Of a stretch of DNA of 64,000 bases, positions 45,071 to 54,100 are shown piece after piece; position 1 is the stretch's first letter; each line of letters opens with the position of its first letter. The DNA is from Corynebacterium frankenforstense (GTDB lineage Bacteria; Actinomycetota; Actinomycetes; Mycobacteriales; Mycobacteriaceae), in assembly GCF_030211955.1 (NCBI RefSeq), contig NZ_JASODI010000003.1, positions 124,001 through 188,000 on the forward strand. The letters run 5' to 3'. Made by a program: the position numbers and the translations under genes. The notes under the pieces are model-generated. The model saw nothing but the letters and a program-made list of their open reading frames with translations. It was not told the DNA's origin and ran no database searches.

Positions 45071-45658
45071 CTAGGCCGCCGGGACGGCCGCGCCGACCTG
45101 GCGCAGCGCGGCGGTGGCGTAGAGCTCGGCGAGGTCCTCGGCCGGGTGGCGCCCGGCGGGGTCGAACCAGAGGGCCACGCCGATGCCCATGTCGATCAGC
45201 GCGTAGACGGTGATCTTGAGGTCCTCGACGTGGAACTCGCCGCGCTCGATGCCGGCGGCGACGATCTTCTCCCAGCGCACCACGTAGTCGCGGCGCAGGC
45301 CGGTCACGGTGTCGCGGTCGGCCTTCTCGAGGCTGTTGATCTCGTTGTTGACCACCTTGACCGCCCGGGCGTTGTGCGCGTGGAAGACCACGTGCGAGCG
45401 CATCGCGGCGGCCAGCGCCTCGGCCGGGTCCCCGATGCCGGCGACGGCGGCGTCGTGGACCTCGAGCAGCCGGCCCATCCAGTGGACGCACAGATCCGCG
45501 AGCACCTGCTGTTTGGAGTCGACGTGGTTGTAGAGGCTGGAGGCGCGCATCCCGCACTCGCGGGCGATGTCCTCCATGCCGGTGCCGTGGTAACCGCGCT
45601 CGGCGAAGAGCTTCATCGCCGCCTGCGCGATCTGGTCCCTGCGCCGCGTGTTTGCCAT
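45071..45658 (-). CDS. TetR-family regulator, probably of fad genes
   Basis: 195 residues. Helix-turn-helix at about 5-50: IAQAAMKLFAERGYHGTGME, then CGMRASSLYNHVDSKQQVLADL. The C-terminal domain has ALIDMGIGVALWFDPAGRHPAEDLAELYATAALR, the pattern of actinobacterial KstR/FadR-like TetR proteins that bind acyl-CoA. Next gene upstream on the same strand is fadB, 105 bases away. The perfect palindrome at the start of the fadA transcript is the likely operator; no copy was found before this gene. Confidence 0.85.
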   Translation of the reverse strand: MANTRRRDQIAQAAMKLFAERGYHGTGMEDIARECGMRASSLYNHVDSKQQVLADLCVHWMGRLLEVHDAAVAGIGDPAEALAAAMRSHVVFHAHNARAVKVVNNEINSLEKADRDTVTGLRRDYVVRWEKIVAAGIERGEFHVEDLKITVYALIDMGIGVALWFDPAGRHPAEDLAELYATAALRQVGAAVPAA

Positions 45659-45763
45659 GGTGTTCCAGACTAGTTCGCGGTGGCGCCGACGCGGTCGGCA
45701 CCACCGGGGACGGGGGTGACGGCGGACCTCGCCGCCGCCACCGGGGTGGTCGGGGTGGGCCGG

Positions 45764-48052
45764 TCAGTTCTTGAGCGGCCGACGGGTCTTGGCCATGTGC
45801 GCGGCGCGCTCCGCGTTGGCGGGCAGCACGAGCACGGCCGCGGCCTCGGCGGTCTCCCGCGTGGTCAGCTCGTCGGCGGGGATGGTCGTCGGGTCGCCCT
45901 CGCGGGCGGTGTAGACGGCGGCGACGGCCTGGCCGATGCGCGCGTCCGTCTCCGATCCCTCGGTCCACTCCAGCGCCGGGGCGTCCGCCGGGCGCAGCGG
46001 TAGGTCGCGCACGCCCGGCTCGGAGTAGTCCTGGCCGGCCAGCTCGCGGGCGAGCTCGAGGGCCTCGGCGATGACGTGGTCGGAGGAGAGCACGATCCGG
46101 TCGGCCGGGCGCAACACGCCCTTGGCGCGTGCCGGGAAGGCGCCCGGGATCTTCTTGGCGGACATGATCAGCTCGAAGGCCGCGGCGTGCGGGTCCTCGG
46201 CGCCGGAGTCGATGGCCCGCTCGAGGGTGCGGGCGGTGCCGCCCCAGGCCGGGAAGAGGCCGACCTCGCGCTCGGGGAAGCCCAGGCGGGTCTCGGCGTG
46301 CACGGCCGAGGCGTCGGTGTGCAGCAGCAGCTCGAGCCCGCCGCCGAGGGCGACGCCGCGCACCGCACCGACGACGGGGAAGGGCGCGCGGCGCAGGGCC
46401 TCCAGGGAGCGCACGCCGTCGCGCATGAGGTCGGCGCAGGCCTCCTCCTCGCCGGCGGCGGCCAGCCCGGAGAGCACGCCGAGGTCCGCGCCGGCGGAGA
46501 AGACGCGCTCGTCGTCGCCGGCGATGACCAGGGCGCGCACCCCGTCGAGCCCGGCGACCTCGCGGAAGACGGCGAGCACGTCCGGGTGGCAGGAGCTCAT
46601 CGGGGTGTTGATGGTCAAAACGGCCACGCCCTCGTTCTCGCCGGTCAGGGCGGAGACCTCGGCCTTGTCGTTGCCGGCGATCCGCTCGGCGTCGGCGGTC
46701 AGCGCGGCGACGGTGACCACCCCGGCGCGCTCGAGACGCGCGGCGGTCTTCCCGGAGCCGTCGAGGACGGTCTCGCCGGTGGGGCCCGCCGGGTAGAAGC
46801 CGCCGGCGGCGACGGCCTTGCTCAGCAGCTCAGGGACGGTCTCGAAGTCTGCGGAGGCCTCGTAGGCGTCGACGAGGTTGTCCAGGCCGATGGCGTCGGC
46901 CAGGGCGAAGGGGCCGCGCTTCCAGCCGTAGCCGAGCTGGATGGCCAGGTCGATGTGCTCGACGGTGTCGGCGATCTCGTCGGCCACCGCGCAGCAGTAG
47001 GCCAGGGTGTGCAGGTAGACGTCGCGGGCGTAGCGGCCGGCCTCACTGTCGGTGGCGATGACCCCGGCGGCGGTCTTCTCGCCGACGGCCGGGTCGGCGG
47101 CCGGGTCCGGCTTCTCGATCGGGCGGTAGTCGTCGGCGGCGAAGTCGTAGACCTCGCCGCGGCCGCGGTAGAAGCCGCTCTCCCCGGTGCGCCCGGTCAG
47201 CCCCTTGTCCAGCAGAGTCTTCAGCTCGGGCGAAGACGAGATGTCGAAGCGGTGGTAGGCGTCGGACTCCGGCAGGGCCTTGAGCAGGCTGCCCCAGATG
47301 GCGGGCACCAGCTGCAGGCCGACGTAGTCGAAGAGGCCGAAGATGCCGGTGCGCGGCACGCCGAAGGGCTTGCCGAAGACGGTGTCGGCCAGCTCCGGGC
47401 GCACCCCGCGGTCGAGGGCGAGCGCGGCGCCGACGGACATCCAGAAGTTGCCCACGCGGTTGGCGATGAAGCCGGGGGTGTCGCGGCAGTCCACGACGAC
47501 CTTGCCCAGCTGGCGCTCGGCGATGGCGCGCAGGCGCTCGACGGTGCCCTCGGAGGTCTGCGGGCCGGCGACGAGCTCGACGAGGCGCATCACGCGCGGC
47601 GGGTTGAAGAAGTGGATGATGGCGAAGTCGCCGAGCAGGTCGGCGTCCATGCCCTCGGTCAGCTGGGCCAGCGGGATGGTGGAGGTGTTCGAGCTGACCG
47701 GGGTGCCGGGGGCGCGGTGGACGGCGATCTTGGCGAAGGTCTGGTGCTTGACGTCGAGGTCCTCGAAGACGGCCTCGACGATCCACTCGGCCTCGCCGAG
47801 GCGGTCGAGGTGGTCCTCGATGTTGCCCGGGGTGACGCGGGCGGCGAACTCGGGGTCCATGAAGCCGCGCTGCTTGACCTGGCGCTCGACGCCGGCCCTG
47901 GCGCGGGCGTCGCGGTCGCCCTCGTCGGCGGGGATGTCGAGCAGGTGTACGTTGACGCCGGCGTTGGCCAGGTGGGCGGCGATGCCGGAGCCCATGGAGC
48001 CGGCGCCGATGACGGCGGCGGTGCGGATGATCTGCTGGTTGTCGGTGCTCAC
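45764..48052 (-). CDS. fadB: 3-hydroxyacyl-CoA dehydrogenase / enoyl-CoA hydratase, FadN order
   Basis: 762 residues combining two beta-oxidation steps. N-terminal dehydrogenase: VIGAGSMGSGIAAHLANAGV (NAD site, about 15-34), SSNTSTIPLAQL, HFFNPPRVMRLVELV and DTPGFIANRVGNF. C-terminal hydratase (about 480-700): FSAGADLGVLSG, GAVRGVALGGGLELLL and GFPEREVGLFPAWGGTARTLERAI. The order is dehydrogenase first, as in Bacillus FadN, opposite to E. coli FadB. GTG start with CAGGAGA upstream. 60 bases after fadA, so the two form an operon with matched activities. Confidence 0.92.
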   Translation of the reverse strand: MSTDNQQIIRTAAVIGAGSMGSGIAAHLANAGVNVHLLDIPADEGDRDARARAGVERQVKQRGFMDPEFAARVTPGNIEDHLDRLGEAEWIVEAVFEDLDVKHQTFAKIAVHRAPGTPVSSNTSTIPLAQLTEGMDADLLGDFAIIHFFNPPRVMRLVELVAGPQTSEGTVERLRAIAERQLGKVVVDCRDTPGFIANRVGNFWMSVGAALALDRGVRPELADTVFGKPFGVPRTGIFGLFDYVGLQLVPAIWGSLLKALPESDAYHRFDISSSPELKTLLDKGLTGRTGESGFYRGRGEVYDFAADDYRPIEKPDPAADPAVGEKTAAGVIATDSEAGRYARDVYLHTLAYCCAVADEIADTVEHIDLAIQLGYGWKRGPFALADAIGLDNLVDAYEASADFETVPELLSKAVAAGGFYPAGPTGETVLDGSGKTAARLERAGVVTVAALTADAERIAGNDKAEVSALTGENEGVAVLTINTPMSSCHPDVLAVFREVAGLDGVRALVIAGDDERVFSAGADLGVLSGLAAAGEEEACADLMRDGVRSLEALRRAPFPVVGAVRGVALGGGLELLLHTDASAVHAETRLGFPEREVGLFPAWGGTARTLERAIDSGAEDPHAAAFELIMSAKKIPGAFPARAKGVLRPADRIVLSSDHVIAEALELARELAGQDYSEPGVRDLPLRPADAPALEWTEGSETDARIGQAVAAVYTAREGDPTTIPADELTTRETAEAAAVLVLPANAERAAHMAKTRRPLKN

Positions 48053-48112
48053 TGCGGTTCTCCTGAGTCTGTCGGTGTGGACTGGCGGGGCGGTGCGGGT
48101 CCGGGGCCCGGG

Positions 48113-49327
48113 CTACTGCGCCTCGACGACGACGGCGATGCCCTGCCCGCCGCCGATGCAGAGGGTGACCAGGCCGAAGCGGCCGCCGGTGGCGCGCAGG
48201 CGGTGGACCAGCTTGACGGTCAGGATGACGCCGGAGGCGCCGATGGGGTGGCCGAGGGCGACGGCGCCGCCGTCGACGTTGGTCTTCTCCGGGTCGAAGC
48301 CGAGCTCGTCCTGGACGGCGATGGCCTGGGCAGCGAAGGCCTCGTTGGACTCGATGAGGTCGACCTGGTCGAGGCTGATGCCGGCCTTGGCCAGGGCCTT
48401 CGGCACCGCGGAGACGGGGCCGAGGCCCATGTGGGCCGGGTCGACGCCGGCGATGCCCCAGCCGGCTACCCGGGCCAGCGGCTCGAGGTCGTGGGTGGAC
48501 AGCGCGTTGTCGGAGGCGAGCACGAGGCCGGCGGCGGCGTCGTTGATGCCGGAGGCGTTCCCGGCGGTGACGGTGCCGTCCTTCTGGAAGGCGGGGGGCA
48601 GCTTGGCCAGCTGCTCGAGCGAGGTGTCCTTGGGGTGCTCGTCGGTGTCGAAGACGGTCTCGCCCTTGCGGGACTTCGCCGTGACCGGCACGATCTGCTC
48701 GGCGAAGCGGCCCTCGGTGATCGCGGCGCGGGCGCGCTGGTGGGAGGTCAGGGCGAACTCGTCCTGGCGCTCGCGGGAGATGCCGAAGCGGCCGGCGATG
48801 TTTTCGGCGGTGCAGCCCATGTGGCCGTTGCCCATCGGGCAGGTCAGCCCGCCGGTCAGCCAGTCGGAGAGGTGGCCCTCCCCCATGCGCTTGCCGGCGC
48901 GCATGCCATTGACGGAGTAGGGCGCCTGGCTCATGACCTCCACGCCGCCGACGAAGGCGAGCTCGCTGTCGCCGGTGTGCATCTGGCCGGCGGCGGTGAC
49001 GAGCGCCTGGGCGCCGGAGCCGCACAGCCGGTTGACGTTGAGGGCGGTGGCGGACTCGGGCAGGCCGGCCTGCAGCGCGATGGCGCGTGAGGAGTAGACG
49101 TCGCGCGGACGGGTGGGGATCACGTTGGCGACCACGGAGGCGTCGAAGGCCTCGGCCGGGGCGCCGGAGCGGGCGATCGTCTCGCGGGCGACGATCTCGC
49201 CGAGCTCGATCGGGGCGAACTTCGACAGCGAGCCCATGAAGCTGCCGATCGGGCTGCGCGCGGCCGAGACGATGTAGGTCTCCTCGGCCTTGGCGAAGGT
49301 ACGCGGGGCGGTCTGCGCGTCGGTCAC
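48113..49327 (-). CDS. fadA: Acetyl-CoA acyltransferase (3-ketoacyl-CoA thiolase)
   Basis: 404 residues from a GTG with GAGGAG upstream. Active cysteine C102 in NRLCGSGAQALV, GHPIGASGVI with the base histidine, and TLCIGGGQGIAVV with the second cysteine. Cleaves the 3-ketoacyl-CoA made by the neighbouring FadB. First gene of fadA-fadB, with a TTGACG/TACTCT promoter and a palindrome in the early transcript. Confidence 0.93.
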   Translation of the reverse strand: MTDAQTAPRTFAKAEETYIVSAARSPIGSFMGSLSKFAPIELGEIVARETIARSGAPAEAFDASVVANVIPTRPRDVYSSRAIALQAGLPESATALNVNRLCGSGAQALVTAAGQMHTGDSELAFVGGVEVMSQAPYSVNGMRAGKRMGEGHLSDWLTGGLTCPMGNGHMGCTAENIAGRFGISRERQDEFALTSHQRARAAITEGRFAEQIVPVTAKSRKGETVFDTDEHPKDTSLEQLAKLPPAFQKDGTVTAGNASGINDAAAGLVLASDNALSTHDLEPLARVAGWGIAGVDPAHMGLGPVSAVPKALAKAGISLDQVDLIESNEAFAAQAIAVQDELGFDPEKTNVDGGAVALGHPIGASGVILTVKLVHRLRATGGRFGLVTLCIGGGQGIAVVVEAQ

Positions 49328-49362
49328 GATGTTCTCCTCGGTTTTTCGGGTCTGAACTGCAA

Positions 49363-49382
49363 TTACGAATGGCTATTCGTAA
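49363..49382. promoter_or_regulatory. Perfect palindrome, probable TetR operator of fadAB
   Basis: TTACGAATGGCTATTCGTAA, 8+4+8, without mismatch. It lies directly downstream of the -10 box, at about +4 to +23, where a bound repressor would block RNA polymerase. Confidence 0.7.
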
Positions 49383-49392
49383 GTGGTGCCCG

Positions 49393-49422
49393 AGAGTAGC
49401 CTACGCCACACTCCACCGTCAA
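49393..49422 (-). promoter_or_regulatory. fadA promoter
   Basis: On the minus strand: TTGACG (49422-49417), 18-base spacer, TACTCT (49398-49393). Among the best -35/-10 pairs in the window. Confidence 0.6.
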
Positions 49423-49448
49423 CCGGTTTGACGTCACCGATTCCGGTG

Positions 49449-51005
49449 TCACCGGGCCGGGCGCAGCCCGCAGCCCTCGATGCAGGAGCGCAGGCGGTTG
49501 AGCCCCGCGCACAGCCGATCCTCACTACCCGTGCCGATGCCGACGACCACGCCGGCGATCCCCTCCTGGCCGGGTGCGAGCCGCCAGTAGTCGCTCAGCG
49601 CCGTCACCCCGAGCCCGACCGCGCGGGCGGCGGTGACCACGCGGGACTCCACGCCCGCGCCGCCGCCGGCGAAGAGGAGCACGGCGTGCAGGCCGCCGTC
49701 CATGGGACGCGCGGTGACCGTGCCGACGGTCGCGTCGGCGGGCGTGCCGGTCGCCGCGCCCGGGGCGTCGAGGTAGTCGGCAAAGACGTCGACGAAGATG
49801 TCGCGGCGGCGCCGGTAGGCGCGGCGCATGCGGGCGGTGTGGCGGCGCAGGCCGCCCTCGATAAGGAAGTTGGCCGCGGCGTCCTGAACGATCCCGGAGA
49901 CCGGCGTGCCCGCCTTCGCCGCGGCAAGCACCCCGGCGCGCAACCGCTCGGGAACCACCAGGAAGCCCAGGCCGAGGCCCGGCGACAGGCTCTTGGCGAA
50001 GGACCCGAGGGTGACCACGCTGCCGGTGGTGTCCAGCCCGGCCAGGGCGGGCAGCGGCTCGCCGACGTAGCGCAGCTCGGAGTCGTAGTCGTCCTCGATG
50101 ACGACGACCCCGGCGCGCGCGGCCCAGCGCAGCAGCGCGAAGCGGCGCTCGGCCGACATCGCCGCACCCAGCGGGTACTGGTGCGAGGGGGTGACCAGCA
50201 CGGCGTCGGGAATCGGGCGCAGCGTGTCGAGGGCGGCAAGGTCCACTCCCCCGGCGTTGACCCCGACGGGCACGACGCGGTGGCCGAGGCGCTCGGGCAC
50301 GGCGCGCAGGGAGGGGTAGCCGGGGTTCTCCACGGCCACGGTGAGCCGGCGCGTCGGGGCGCCGGCCGGGGCATCGTCGGCGCCTCGGGCGGCGAGCGCG
50401 GAGAGCACCAGGCGCATGCCGTCGCGCGCGCCGGCGGTGACCACCACGTGGCCGGCGGCGATCGAGCGCGAGAGGCGGACGTGCTCGGCGATGGCGGCGA
50501 CCAGGCGCGGCGAGCCGGGCGCGGAGTAGCCCAGGCAGGGGTCGGCGGCGGCCGAGCGCCAGGCCCGGCGCCACGCGGTGGAGGTCAGCGGCGCGGTGTC
50601 CGGCACGCCGGGGGTCAGCAGCAGCGGCGCCGCGGCGCCGGTGCGGCGGCCGGACGGCGGGGCGCCCGCGGAGAAGTCGTCCCCGTCGTGCGCGGGGTCC
50701 GCGACGGGCTGCGGGTCCGCGGCGGCGTCCCGCGGCGCGGCGCCGGGGACCGAGGTGAGCGAGAGGTCCGGCAAGCGCGGGTTGACGCGCGTGCCCGAGC
50801 GTGAGGTCACCAGGTAGCCCTCGCCGGTGAGCTGTTCGTAGGCGGCCACGACCGTGCCGCGCGAGACGCCGTGGCGCGCGGCGGCCACGCGGGTGGAGTC
50901 CAGGCGGTCACCCGGACGCAGGGAGCCGGCGGCGATGCGGGCGCGGACCTCCTCGACGATGCGGCCCGGCAGCGTGCCCGCCGGGAGCGCGGGATCGGCG
51001 GTCAT
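49449..51005 (-). CDS. pdxR: MocR-family regulator PdxR (GntR + aminotransferase fold)
   Basis: 518 residues from ATG 51005. N-terminal GntR winged helix (RIVEEVRARIAAGSLRPGDRLDSTRVAAARHGVSRGTVVAAY in two parts, about 14-58). It is joined to a type I aminotransferase-like domain with VTPSHQYPLGAAM, VVIEDDYDSELRY and the PLP lysine in GSFAKSLSPGLGLGF. PLP binding lets the protein sense vitamin B6 and control pdxST. One base separates it from the Nnr-like gene upstream on the same strand; pdxST are divergent beyond that gene. In C. glutamicum pdxR lies next to pdxS, as I recall, so the inserted gene is notable. Confidence 0.92.
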   Translation of the reverse strand: MTADPALPAGTLPGRIVEEVRARIAAGSLRPGDRLDSTRVAAARHGVSRGTVVAAYEQLTGEGYLVTSRSGTRVNPRLPDLSLTSVPGAAPRDAAADPQPVADPAHDGDDFSAGAPPSGRRTGAAAPLLLTPGVPDTAPLTSTAWRRAWRSAAADPCLGYSAPGSPRLVAAIAEHVRLSRSIAAGHVVVTAGARDGMRLVLSALAARGADDAPAGAPTRRLTVAVENPGYPSLRAVPERLGHRVVPVGVNAGGVDLAALDTLRPIPDAVLVTPSHQYPLGAAMSAERRFALLRWAARAGVVVIEDDYDSELRYVGEPLPALAGLDTTGSVVTLGSFAKSLSPGLGLGFLVVPERLRAGVLAAAKAGTPVSGIVQDAAANFLIEGGLRRHTARMRRAYRRRRDIFVDVFADYLDAPGAATGTPADATVGTVTARPMDGGLHAVLLFAGGGAGVESRVVTAARAVGLGVTALSDYWRLAPGQEGIAGVVVGIGTGSEDRLCAGLNRLRSCIEGCGLRPAR

Positions 51006-51006
51006 C

Positions 51007-52416
51007 TCAGTACCGTGCCCCGCGGTCTCGGGCGCCGGCCCGTGCGATCCGCCACGCGGCGCGCACGTGGTCGACGACGGCGCCGGCGGTGGTGGGCAGC
51101 CCGTCGGCGGCCAGGCCCGCCGCCAGCTGGTAGAGGCCCACGGCCTCCAGCACCGGCCGGGCGTACGGCCCGCGCAGCTCGCCGGCCCGCTCCAGGTGGT
51201 CCCGCAGGCGCGGGTAGGCGTCCAGGTAGTCGTCGTAGCCGGGGTCGTGGGCGGCCACGCGCGCGGCGACGAGGCCGGCGAGCACGTCGCGCCCGCCGGG
51301 CAGCTCGCCCCAGGGCACGCTGGCGTCGATGACCGAGCCGCGCCCGCCGGGCAGGGCGACGATCGCGCGCCGGCCGGGCACGACGACGGCCGCGTCCTCG
51401 GCGTCGGCACGCTCGAGCGCGTCCCGGAAGGTGCGGACCGAGGGCTCCGCGTGCTCGAGCAGGATGGCGCCGTGCTCCGTGCGGATCTCGTCGCCGCGCA
51501 CGGTCACCGGGGCGGCCTGCGGGGCCGGGCCCGGCGGTTCGGCGCCCTCGACGTCCTCGGGGCAGTGCACCCGGGCCGCCCCCGCGGACAGCGCGGCGCG
51601 CGCCCGCAGCCGGCCGGGCGCCCCGGTGTCGGCCACGGCCATCACGGCCCGCCGCTCGAGGGTCTGCGGCGCCGGCGGCAGGTCGAGCGGGCGCTCCAGC
51701 GGGGCGTCGCCGGCGGCCACCCGCCGGTAGTGGAACACCGTGTCGCCGGGGCACCGGCCGGGCGGGAGGCCGGAGTCGGCGGTCGCGACCACCTGGCCGC
51801 AGTACGGGGAGAGCACGTGCACGGCGGTGCGGTGGCCGGCCGCGAGCGTGACCGTGGCCGTGACGTGGCGGTCCAGGACGCCGTGGGCCATCGGCTCGTC
51901 CGGTTCGCCGAAACCGCGCTTGTGCACCATCTCCGGCTCAGGCACGGAGGCCTCGTGCGGGTCGACGCCGGCGGGCGTGCCCACCGAGAGCACCCGGGTG
52001 CGCTGGCTGCGCGCGTCGTCGAAGAGGTCGGCCTGCACCGGGCTGAGCGGGCCGGGTCCGAGGTTCTCCACGATCAGGCGGTAGCCCACCGCGACGGGCT
52101 CGGAATCCAGCACGCGCGCCCCGACCTCGGTCCAGCCCTCCCCGGTGACCGGCGGGAAACCGTGGCATTCACCGGCCACGGCGCCGCAGACGTCCACGGG
52201 CATGCCCGCCTCGACCAGCCGGCGCGCCCCGCCGCGCACGGCCGCAGCCAGGGTGTTGTCACCGAGGATGAAGAGCACGCGCACCTGCTCGGGGAGGAAC
52301 GGATCCGGCGCACACAGCTCCCGGACCACCCGGTCGACGGCCAGGGCCAGCGCCGTGTCGTCCCGGACGTCGCGGGGCACCCGTTCCAGGGCGGATGCGG
52401 GGTAGAAGAGCGACAT
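51007..52416 (-). CDS. Degenerate NAD(P)H-hydrate repair (Nnr/YjeF-like) protein
   Basis: 469 residues. N-terminal half resembles the YjeF_N epimerase: [30 protein letters not shown] (usual GNNGGDG replaced by GDNTLAA), then [17 protein letters not shown] and [15 protein letters not shown], matching the usual DALLGTG and DVPSGLD blocks. The C-terminal half resembles the ribokinase-like dehydratase: [38 protein letters not shown] (usual TPHAGE) and [13 protein letters not shown] (usual GTGDVLAG). The LDADAL block is missing and the segment is shortened. Catalysis by the known mechanism is doubtful. Its place between pdxR and divergent pdxS points to a B6-related or regulatory role. Confidence 0.75.
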   Translation of the reverse strand: MSLFYPASALERVPRDVRDDTALALAVDRVVRELCAPDPFLPEQVRVLFILGDNTLAAAVRGGARRLVEAGMPVDVCGAVAGECHGFPPVTGEGWTEVGARVLDSEPVAVGYRLIVENLGPGPLSPVQADLFDDARSQRTRVLSVGTPAGVDPHEASVPEPEMVHKRGFGEPDEPMAHGVLDRHVTATVTLAAGHRTAVHVLSPYCGQVVATADSGLPPGRCPGDTVFHYRRVAAGDAPLERPLDLPPAPQTLERRAVMAVADTGAPGRLRARAALSAGAARVHCPEDVEGAEPPGPAPQAAPVTVRGDEIRTEHGAILLEHAEPSVRTFRDALERADAEDAAVVVPGRRAIVALPGGRGSVIDASVPWGELPGGRDVLAGLVAARVAAHDPGYDDYLDAYPRLRDHLERAGELRGPYARPVLEAVGLYQLAAGLAADGLPTTAGAVVDHVRAAWRIARAGARDRGARY

Positions 52417-52480
52417 ACCTGCGACGGTACCGGGCGCGCTCCACGGCGACCCACGCGGCGTCGGAAATTGAACCCGGCGT

Positions 52481-52524
52481 GTGGTCTATTTTTCTGGTTT
52501 GTTTTTGGACTTCTCAGTGGACCA
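52481..52524 (+). promoter_or_regulatory. Candidate PdxR sites before pdxS
   Basis: GTGGTCTA at 52481-52488 and GTGGACCA at 52517-52524, direct repeats 36 bases apart. Both resemble the core GTGGWCTA of the C. glutamicum PdxR motif as I recall it. They lie 24-67 bases before the pdxS ATG. Confidence 0.45.
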
Positions 52525-52547
52525 CCCGCGGGCGCAGAATGGTCCTC

Positions 52548-53456
52548 ATGTCTGATAACAACGATGTAACTGGCACCACCCAGGGCTCGCCGCTGGTCAA
52601 GCGCGGCCTGGCCGACATGCTCAAGGGCGGCGTGATCATGGACGTGGTCACCCCGGAGCAGGCGAAGATCGCCGAGGATGCCGGCGCCGTAGCCGTCATG
52701 GCCCTCGAGCGCGTCCCCGCCGACATCCGCGCCCAGGGCGGCGTGGCCCGCATGTCCGACCCGGACCTGATCGACGGCATCATCGACGCCGTGTCCATCC
52801 CCGTGATGGCCAAGGCGCGCATCGGCCACTTCGTCGAGGCACAGGTCCTGCAGTCGCTCAAGGTGGACTACATCGACGAGTCCGAGGTCCTCTCCCCCGC
52901 CGACTACGTCAACCACATCGACAAGCAGAAGTTCACCGTGCCCTTCGTCTGCGGCGCGACGAACCTCGGTGAGGCGCTGCGCCGCATCGCCGAGGGTGCC
53001 GCGATGATCCGCTCCAAGGGTGAGGCCGGCACCGGCGACGTCTCCGAGGCCACCAAGCACATCCGCACCATCAACAAGGAGATCGCGCAGCTGGCCGGCG
53101 CCAGCGATGACGAGCTCTACGTGCGCGCCAAGGAGCTGGCCGCCCCCTACGACCTGGTCCGCGAGGTCGCCCAGGCCGGCAAGCTGCCCGTGGTGCTCTT
53201 CACCGCCGGCGGCATCGCCACCCCGGCCGACGCCGCGATGATGATGCAGCTCGGCGCCGACGGCGTCTTCGTCGGCTCCGGCATCTTCAAGTCCGGCAAC
53301 CCGGCCCAGCGCGCCGCCGCGATCGTCAAGGCCACCGCCGCCTACGACGACCCGGACGTCATCGCCGAGGTCTCCCGCGGTCTGGGCGAGGCCATGGTCG
53401 GCATCAACGTCGCCGACCTGCCCGCCCCGCACCGCCTGGCGGAGCGCGGCTGGTGA
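52548..53456 (+). CDS. pdxS: Pyridoxal 5'-phosphate synthase lyase subunit PdxS
   Basis: 302 residues. Makes PLP from ribose 5-phosphate, glyceraldehyde 3-phosphate and ammonia in the R5P-dependent route. Very conserved: [44 protein letters not shown] in two blocks, [14 protein letters not shown] with the first lysine, [11 protein letters not shown] with the second, and [17 protein letters not shown] 52548 is the first in-frame start giving family length. Overlaps pdxT by four bases (GTGA), so both subunits are made together. Confidence 0.98.
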   Translation: MSDNNDVTGTTQGSPLVKRGLADMLKGGVIMDVVTPEQAKIAEDAGAVAVMALERVPADIRAQGGVARMSDPDLIDGIIDAVSIPVMAKARIGHFVEAQVLQSLKVDYIDESEVLSPADYVNHIDKQKFTVPFVCGATNLGEALRRIAEGAAMIRSKGEAGTGDVSEATKHIRTINKEIAQLAGASDDELYVRAKELAAPYDLVREVAQAGKLPVVLFTAGGIATPADAAMMMQLGADGVFVGSGIFKSGNPAQRAAAIVKATAAYDDPDVIAEVSRGLGEAMVGINVADLPAPHRLAERGW

Positions 53457-54088
53457 GTCGCGCGGAGGCCGCGCCGACCGTCGGTGTGCTCGCCCTGCAG
53501 GGCGGCGTCGCCGAGCACGCCGAGCTCCTGGAGAAGCTGGGCGCCACGGTGCGCCTGGTGCGCCGGCCCGGTGACCTCGAGGGGCTGGACGGCCTGGTGC
53601 TGCCCGGCGGGGAGTCGACCACGATCGACCGGCTGACGCGCATCTTCGGGCTGCGCGAGCCGCTGATCGCCGCCGTGCGCGAGGGACTTCCGGTGCTGGG
53701 CACCTGCGCGGGTCTGATCCTGCTCTCCGCCGAGGTCGGGGACCCGGCCGCTGGCCAACAGGTCCTGGGACTCCTCGACGTCACCGTGCGCCGCAACGCC
53801 TTCGGCCCCCAGGTCGACTCCGCCGAGGCGGAGCTGCCCTGGACGCCGGCCGGCGGCGGCGCGGCGAGCGTGACCGCGGCCTTCATCCGTGCGCCCGAGG
53901 TCATCCGCCTCGGCGACGGCGTCGAGGCCTGCTCGGTGCTTGTCGACGCCGAGGGGCGCCGGCGCGTGGTCGGCGTGCGCCCGGGCGCGGTGACCGGGGT
54001 GTCCTTCCACCCCGAGCTGACCGGGGACGAGACCGTGCACGCGGAGTTCCTCGGACGGGTGCGGGCGCACGCGGGGGCGCGCGTCTAG
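53453..54088 (+). CDS. pdxT: Pyridoxal 5'-phosphate synthase glutaminase subunit PdxT
   Basis: 211 residues, class I glutamine amidotransferase supplying ammonia to Pdx[25 protein letters not shown], nucleophile C85 in [10 protein letters not shown] and the His-Glu pair in [16 protein letters not shown] start overlapping the pdxS stop. Convergent with the next gene, 12 bases apart. Confidence 0.97.
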   Translation: MSRAEAAPTVGVLALQGGVAEHAELLEKLGATVRLVRRPGDLEGLDGLVLPGGESTTIDRLTRIFGLREPLIAAVREGLPVLGTCAGLILLSAEVGDPAAGQQVLGLLDVTVRRNAFGPQVDSAEAELPWTPAGGGAASVTAAFIRAPEVIRLGDGVEACSVLVDAEGRRRVVGVRPGAVTGVSFHPELTGDETVHAEFLGRVRAHAGARV

Positions 54089-54100
54089 CCGTCCAGCCGG

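Noticed and set aside
46076..49090. Open frame of about 1000 codons antisense to fadB and fadA
   Set aside because: Repetitive Gly/Val/Asp/Leu composition produced by third-position GC bias of the real genes on the other strand.
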